Shown: piece by piece, positions 59,903-64,000 of the stretch | Numbering within the stretch: position 1 is the stretch's first letter | How the letters are laid out: each line of letters starts with the position of its first letter | Assembly: GCF_000698555.1 (NCBI RefSeq) | Contig: NZ_JFHE01000017.1 | Coordinates: 1 to 64,000 of the forward strand | From: Caballeronia grimmiae | GTDB lineage: Bacteria > Pseudomonadota > Gammaproteobacteria > Burkholderiales > Burkholderiaceae | Length of the DNA stretch: 64,000 nucleotides | Direction: 5' to 3' | Translations under genes and position numbers: made by a program | The notes under the pieces: model-generated | Databases searched by the model: none | Told to the model about the DNA's origin: nothing | The model's input: only the letters and a program-made list of their open reading frames with translations

Positions 59903-60682
59903 TTACGGACGGCTGCCGGTCGGGAACGGCCATGCCGCCGCCGGGTTCAGCGCCGTCTTGACTGCTGCAGCCGGAGCGGCCGGAGCAGGCGTCGAGACAG
60001 TCGTTGCCGTCGTTGCGGGAGCGGCAGCGGTCGTCTTCTTGGCAGCAGCGGCCTTCTTGGCCGGAGCCTTCTTCGCTGCGGGCGCAGCCTTCTTCGCTGC
60101 GGGAGCAGGCGCGGGAGCCGACGCCGACGTCGAAGCAGGCGCAGGAGCAGCAGGCGCGGCAGGAGCAGAAGCAGTCTTCGCCGACGCCTTCTTCGCAGGG
60201 GCTTTCTTCGCAGCAGCCTTCTTCGCGGGGGCCTTTTTCGCAGGAGCCTTTTTGGCTGCAGCCTTCTTCGCGGCCGCTTTCTTCGCAGGCGCCTTCTTGG
60301 CGGCAGCCTTCTTCGCCGGCGCCTTCTTCGCAGCGGCCTTCTTCGTCGCTACCTTCTTGGTCGCGACTTTCTTGGCTGCGGCTTTCTTAGCGGGCGCCTT
60401 CTTCGCAGCGACCTTCTTGGCTGCGGCTTTCTTCGCCGGCGCCTTCTTCGCGGCGACCTTCTTTGCCGCTACCTTCTTGGTCGCGACTTTCTTTGCTGCG
60501 GCCTTCTTCGCCGGCGCTGCCTTCTTGGCTGCAACCTTCTTCACTGCGACTTTCTTTGCAGCGACCTTCTTGGTGGCGACCTTCTTTGCCGCTACCTTCT
60601 TCGCCGGAGCGGCTGCCTTCTTGGCGGTGACTTTCTTTGCTGCGGCCTTCTTAGCGGCGGGTTTCTTTTTGGCGACTGCCAT
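59903..60682 (-). CDS. Histone H1-like, Lys/Ala-rich nucleoid protein
   Basis: 259 residues. About the first 170 are degenerate pentapeptide-like repeats of the KKAAAKK / [10 protein letters not shown] type, resembling the C-terminal tail of eukaryotic histone H1 and bacterial AlgP/HctB-like proteins. The rest is Ala/Pro-rich. Strongly basic, expected to bind DNA without sequence specificity. GGAG lies 8 bases before the ATG. Repeat copy number is likely variable between strains. No Ser-Pro-Lys-Lys motif is evident. Confidence 0.88.
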   Translation of the reverse strand: MAVAKKKPAAKKAAAKKVTAKKAAAPAKKVAAKKVATKKVAAKKVAVKKVAAKKAAPAKKAAAKKVATKKVAAKKVAAKKAPAKKAAAKKVAAKKAPAKKAAAKKVATKKVATKKAAAKKAPAKKAAAKKAPAKKAAAKKAAAKKAPAKKAPAKKAAAKKAPAKKASAKTASAPAAPAAPAPASTSASAPAPAPAAKKAAPAAKKAPAKKAAAAKKTTAAAPATTATTVSTPAPAAPAAAVKTALNPAAAWPFPTGSRP

Positions 60683-61142
60683 GATTTTTCTCCTTCAGGT
60701 TTTCAGATGAGAGTCAGTTCAAACAACACCCTTCGTCAAAACCCGCTTCCCGCGTGGAGGCTCTCAGGGCACACGCTACGAAGCGGATTATTCATCGGCG
60801 TACGCTGATCCCACCTGCTTACGCTAATGAATACGGCAAGGCGCGCCGTGCCCCGAGGCACCGCGCGCCAAATAAAGTCAGCGCCAATACCGAGCGCCGC
60901 CCATCGCTTGATCGAGCCAGCGAGCTTGCCGCTGGCGTTTTCCGGGGGGAAGTTTGCCCATCCCATTGAAGGGAACGCAAAACGCCTGTCTTCGAATCGG
61001 GCCACTCGGCCCGTTAAGTCAGTAGGCGCACTTTGCATCAGGCGACCGTTCTCCTAAACCTTGTCAGTCAGGCGCGCGTGAGTGACACGCCGCTGCCTGC
61101 CCGTCCCATCGATTTCGTCTGCAACACGTCCTGGGCTTGTTG
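60683..61142. other. Spacer between nrdB and the histone H1-like gene
   Basis: No recognised gene. A minus-strand frame of 100 codons (60736-61038) is open but resembles nothing I know. The histone H1-like promoter must lie here. Confidence 0.35.
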
Positions 61143-62384
61143 TTATTCCCAGGTCAGCGCGCCGCCGGTTTGATACTCAATCACGCGTGTCTCGAAGAAG
61201 TTGCGTTCCTTCTTCAAGTCGATCATTTCGCTCATCCACGGGAACGGGTTTTCCTCGTTCGGGAAGAGCGGGTCCAGGCCGATCTGCTGGCAACGCCGAT
61301 TGCAGATGAAGCGCAGGTAACTCTTGAACATCGACGCATTCAGGCCGAGAACCCCGCGCGGCATGGTGTCTTCAGCGTAGCGATATTCAAGATCAACAGC
61401 TTGCTTGAAGAGCTCACGGATCTCCGCCTTGAACTCGGCGGTCCACAGTTGCGGCTCTTCGAGCTTGATCTGGTTGATGAGGTCGATGCCGAAATTGCAG
61501 TGCATCGATTCATCGCGGAGGATGTACTGATACTGCTCCGCCGCGCCCGTCATCTTGTTCTGGCGACCCAGCGCCAGAATCTGCGTGAAGCCCACATAGA
61601 AAAACAGACCTTCCATGATGCAGGCGAACACGATCAACGACTTGAGCAATTTCTGGTCCGCTTCCAGCGTGCCGGTGGTGAAGGCCGGATCGGTCAACGT
61701 CTGGATGAACGGGATGAGGAACTCGTCCTTGTCCCGGATGGACTTCACTTCGTGATACGCGTTGAAGATCTCGCTTTCGTCGAGACCGAGCGATTCGACG
61801 ATGTACTGATACGCATGCGTATGGATCGCCTCTTCGAACGCCTGGCGCAGCAGGAACTGGCGGCACTCCGGAGCGGTGATGTGACGATACGTGCCGAGCA
61901 CGATGTTGTTCGCGGCGAGCGAGTCCGCCGTCACGAAGAAGCCGAGGTTGCGCTTGACGATGCGACGCTCGTCATCGGACAGACCGTTCGGGTCTTTCCA
62001 CAGGGCGATGTCTCGCGACATGTTCACTTCCTGCGGCATCCAGTGATTCGCGCAACCGGCGAGGTACTTCTCCCACGCCCACTTGTACTTGAACGGCACC
62101 AGCTGGTTGACGTCGGTCTGGCCGTTGATGATGCGCTTGTCTGCGACGTTGACGCGCGCTTCGCTCTGCGCGGCGATAGCGCCCGCGGAGGGCGTGGCGG
62201 CTGCCGGGGGAACGAAGCCATCGGAGAAGATGTTGTTCGCCTGAGCAGACTGATGGGCGGCTTGATGAGCTGCAGCATGTGCTGCTTGCGTACCGAAAGT
62301 CGTGCCTTGAGCGTTGCGCAACGGGTTCTGTTGCGAAGCGCTCGAGGGAGCTACGGTCGTGTTCTCGTCATCCCAGTTGAGCAT
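61143..62384 (-). CDS. nrdB: Ribonucleoside-diphosphate reductase beta subunit (class Ia)
   Basis: Diiron-tyrosyl radical subunit that drives ribonucleotide reduction in the NrdA partner. 413 residues. The first 85 are an Ala/Gln/His-rich extension. The ferritin-like core shows iron ligands in [28 protein letters not shown] and [11 protein letters not shown], with the C-terminal [16 protein letters not shown] tail that contacts NrdA. nrdA is not adjacent. The 5' region carries two NrdR boxes. Confidence 0.95.
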   Translation of the reverse strand: MLNWDDENTTVAPSSASQQNPLRNAQGTTFGTQAAHAAAHQAAHQSAQANNIFSDGFVPPAAATPSAGAIAAQSEARVNVADKRIINGQTDVNQLVPFKYKWAWEKYLAGCANHWMPQEVNMSRDIALWKDPNGLSDDERRIVKRNLGFFVTADSLAANNIVLGTYRHITAPECRQFLLRQAFEEAIHTHAYQYIVESLGLDESEIFNAYHEVKSIRDKDEFLIPFIQTLTDPAFTTGTLEADQKLLKSLIVFACIMEGLFFYVGFTQILALGRQNKMTGAAEQYQYILRDESMHCNFGIDLINQIKLEEPQLWTAEFKAEIRELFKQAVDLEYRYAEDTMPRGVLGLNASMFKSYLRFICNRRCQQIGLDPLFPNEENPFPWMSEMIDLKKERNFFETRVIEYQTGGALTWE

Positions 62385-62870
62385 AAATTCTCACCATCAA
62401 TTTAGATCGGTTTGTACCATCTTTTCATGAGCGATAAAAGAGCTTGCTCATGAAAATTCTCGTTTTCTAGCGATTTGGATTCAGCGTTGCTACCTGCATA
62501 CAACACTTGGCTCGTCGCTTCATGTGTGACGCGTGATGCAGGCACCGATGAGACAGGTGTGAAGCGGTCCTCACTGACTGTCATCGAGTGCTTCGGTGCG
62601 GTCTGCGCAGCGTTGCTTCGATGCTTCGAAGCGATGGTTCGAACGCGAGCGCAGCATGTGTCGATGTGAAGCGTTCGATGGTTCGCATGAGTGTCCGACA
62701 CACGTGACCTTCATGCGGCTCATGCGAACTCGCATGCGATGTCATCGACGATGAAGCGGCATGTCGGACTCGCGATTTTTCTTGCGCATTCGATGCGCGA
62801 GGAACGCAGCCGGCGACTCGTTAGAGCGCTTCGATTTCGTTGCCGAAGTTTAGCATTTTCGGCCTAATCC
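62385..62870 (-). other. Long leader of nrdB
   Basis: About 490 bp between the NrdR boxes and nrdB. A 99-codon minus-strand frame (62402-62701) ends 17 bp before nrdB; it matches nothing I know and lacks a clear ribosome binding site. The sequence is rich in short repeats such as GATG, TTCGA and CGATGGTTCG (twice, near 62632 and 62656-62666), so it may be a structured leader. Confidence 0.35.
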
Positions 62871-62886
62871 ATACAAGATATTGTGT
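62871..62886 (-). promoter_or_regulatory. NrdR box 1
   Basis: On the minus strand the 16-mer ACACAATATCTTGTAT matches 14 of 16 positions of the NrdR consensus ACACWATATATWGTGT. NrdR represses ribonucleotide reductase genes when bound to ATP/dATP. Confidence 0.75.
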
Positions 62887-62902
62887 CTGTCGCGGTCGAT
62901 CC

Positions 62903-62918
62903 ATACAACCTATAGGGC
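62903..62918 (-). promoter_or_regulatory. NrdR box 2
   Basis: On the minus strand the 16-mer GCCCTATAGGTTGTAT matches 11 of 16 consensus positions. It starts exactly 32 bp from box 1, about three helical turns, the usual spacing of paired NrdR boxes. Confidence 0.6.
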
Positions 62919-62942
62919 CGCTGCGCAAGTGCGAAAAAAGCG

Positions 62943-63152
62943 TCATCGGCGTAGCGGATCGAGCAGAGAACGCAGGTTGTTGTGATCGATCTCGTGCATG
63001 AGCGCAAGCAACGCGCCGAGCTTGCCTTGAGGAAAACCCTCACGCGCGAACCATGCGAGATAGTGTGCGGGCAAGTCGGCGATAAGCCGGTCCTTGTACT
63101 TGCCGTAGGGCATCGTCTGCGTGACGAGACGTTGCAGGTCTTGCGGGTCCAT
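62943..63152 (-). CDS. DUF3820 family protein
   Basis: 69 residues, MDPQDLQRLVTQTMPYGKYKDR and LPAHYLAWFAREGFPQGKLGALL; the PYGKYKG-like and YLAWF blocks are typical of this small family. Sometimes annotated as a quorum-sensing-regulated virulence factor; no specific function can be read. No signal peptide. It lies directly upstream of the nrdB promoter on the same strand and divergent from the transporter gene. Confidence 0.85.
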   Translation of the reverse strand: MDPQDLQRLVTQTMPYGKYKDRLIADLPAHYLAWFAREGFPQGKLGALLALMHEIDHNNLRSLLDPLRR

Positions 63153-63269
63153 CGTTTCTCGACTCCTCTTGCATGTTCATCGCATCACATAGCCTGACGC
63201 TGGCGGTCGGCGTGTGCTCCACATCGGTGCCATAATCGCCGCTCCTCCCGCCATGATGATCGTTCTCTG

Positions 63270-64000
63270 ATGCCGCTCGCCGTCAAAGCTTTCATTGCCC
63301 CTCTCATCGTCGCATGTGCGATGTTCATGGAAAGCGTCGACGCCAACGTCATCGTTACTGCGATTCCCGAAATGGCCCGGGCGTTCGGACGCGATCCCGT
63401 CACGCTCAAGATCGCGGTCACGAGCTATGTGCTTGGCCTCGGCGTCTTCATTCCGATCTGCGGCTGGGTCGCCGACCGCTTCGGCGCACGCGTCGTGTTT
63501 CGCACGGCCATCGGCATCTTCGTCGTCGGCTCGCTGCTTTGCGCGGCGTCGACATCGCTCGGCACCTTCACCGTCGCGCGCTTCATTCAGGGCGTCGGCG
63601 GCGCGATGATGGTGCCCGTCGGACGCATCATCATCTTCCGCTCGGTGCGCCGCTCGGAGTTCATTCGCGCGATGAACTACCTGTCGGTGCCTGCAATGCT
63701 CGGACCCGCCGCCGGTCCGCTGCTCGGCGGCTTCATCACGACGTATCTGCACTGGCGGCTGATCTTCTTCATCAACATCCCGATCGGCATTGCCGGCATC
63801 TACCTGACCAATCGATACATCACCGACACGCGTGAAGAGCATCCCGGCCGGCTCGACTGGTTCGGCTTCTTTCTTTCGGCGAGCGCGGGCGTGTTGCTGA
63901 TGCTCGGGCTGTCGCTCGTCGGCGGCGAGCTGGTGCCGCAGAGCGTCGCTTACGCGATGTGCGTGCTCGGCGCGGTGATGGTCGCGCTCTACATCCTGCA
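63270..64000 (+). CDS. MFS transporter (DHA2-like drug efflux family), truncated at the window edge
   Basis: The first 243 residues are present. Starts MPLAVKAFIAPLIVACAMFMESVDANVIV; ESVDANVIVTAIPEMA is the helix 1 motif of 14-helix DHA2 exporters, and WVADRFGARVVFRTAI is the MFS motif A between helices 2 and 3. Seven or so hydrophobic helices are visible. A tiny upstream frame (63253-63270, five codons) ends in TGATG overlapping this start. Substrate unknown. Confidence 0.88.
   Translation, partial: MPLAVKAFIAPLIVACAMFMESVDANVIVTAIPEMARAFGRDPVTLKIAVTSYVLGLGVFIPICGWVADRFGARVVFRTAIGIFVVGSLLCAASTSLGTFTVARFIQGVGGAMMVPVGRIIIFRSVRRSEFIRAMNYLSVPAMLGPAAGPLLGGFITTYLHWRLIFFINIPIGIAGIYLTNRYITDTREEHPGRLDWFGFFLSASAGVLLMLGLSLVGGELVPQSVAYAMCVLGAVMVALYIL

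Noticed and set aside
59867..60808. Plus-strand frames rich in Arg/Ser/Leu/Gly or Ala/Phe across the histone-like gene
   Set aside because: They mirror the Lys/Ala repeats of the minus-strand gene, which has a ribosome binding site and terminator.

Overview
The window looks like chromosomal DNA of a beta-proteobacterium of the Burkholderiaceae, most likely the Paraburkholderia/Caballeronia group. The evidence is high-GC coding sequence, the gene orders leuS-lptE-holA-proA and tlpA-accB-accC-prmA, and the protein families present (DUF2827, a Lys/Ala-rich histone H1-like protein, AraFGH with De Ley-Doudoroff enzymes). The species assignment is inference from gene content. No tRNA, rRNA, insertion sequence, prophage or CRISPR array was seen.

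Region 1 (1-13242) is the accessory part. A very long trimeric autotransporter adhesin (minus strand, running off the left edge) has an extended signal peptide, two neck motifs and a Ser/Thr/Asn-rich repeat stalk. Upstream on the same strand are three tandem DUF2827 paralogues that look like glycosyltransferases. After the Entner-Doudoroff genes eda, edd and divergent hexR, an HMW1C-type (GT41) cytoplasmic N-glycosyltransferase follows hexR on the plus strand. The adhesin's 14-residue stalk repeats carry regularly spaced N-X-S/T sequons, the acceptor motif of HMW1C enzymes. Together these suggest an adhesin N-glycosylation locus in which DUF2827 proteins may be extra, undescribed enzymes.

Region 2 (13229-26937) is housekeeping: a HemJ/CopD-like membrane protein, proA, holA, lptE, leuS, dapB, bamE, fur, gapA, tkt, a VOC protein and rsmE. 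Region 3 (26938-28530) holds a barstar-like inhibitor, an RNase Sa-like lipoprotein and a candidate small RNA with a strong terminator. Region 4 (28531-35109) has maeB, thiL, pgpA, pncC, pyrF and an AT-richer 2-oxoglutarate/Fe(II) oxygenase gene that looks inserted.

Region 5 (35171-45242) is a sugar catabolic cluster on the minus strand: an IclR regulator, dgoK, dgoA, SDR, an AraFGH-type ABC importer, a second SDR, an SMP-30 lactonase and an aldose epimerase. It fits uptake and oxidation of L-arabinose or D-galactose, although no sugar-acid dehydratase is encoded in it.

Region 6 (45605-64000) returns to housekeeping: mtgA, aroE, an RNB exoribonuclease, a YqiA-like hydrolase, mpl, an uncharacterised protein, tlpA, accB, accC, prmA, a DUF3426 protein, tpx, a PfkB kinase, a glycine-zipper lipoprotein, the histone H1-like gene, nrdB with two phased NrdR boxes, a DUF3820 gene and the start of an MFS transporter.
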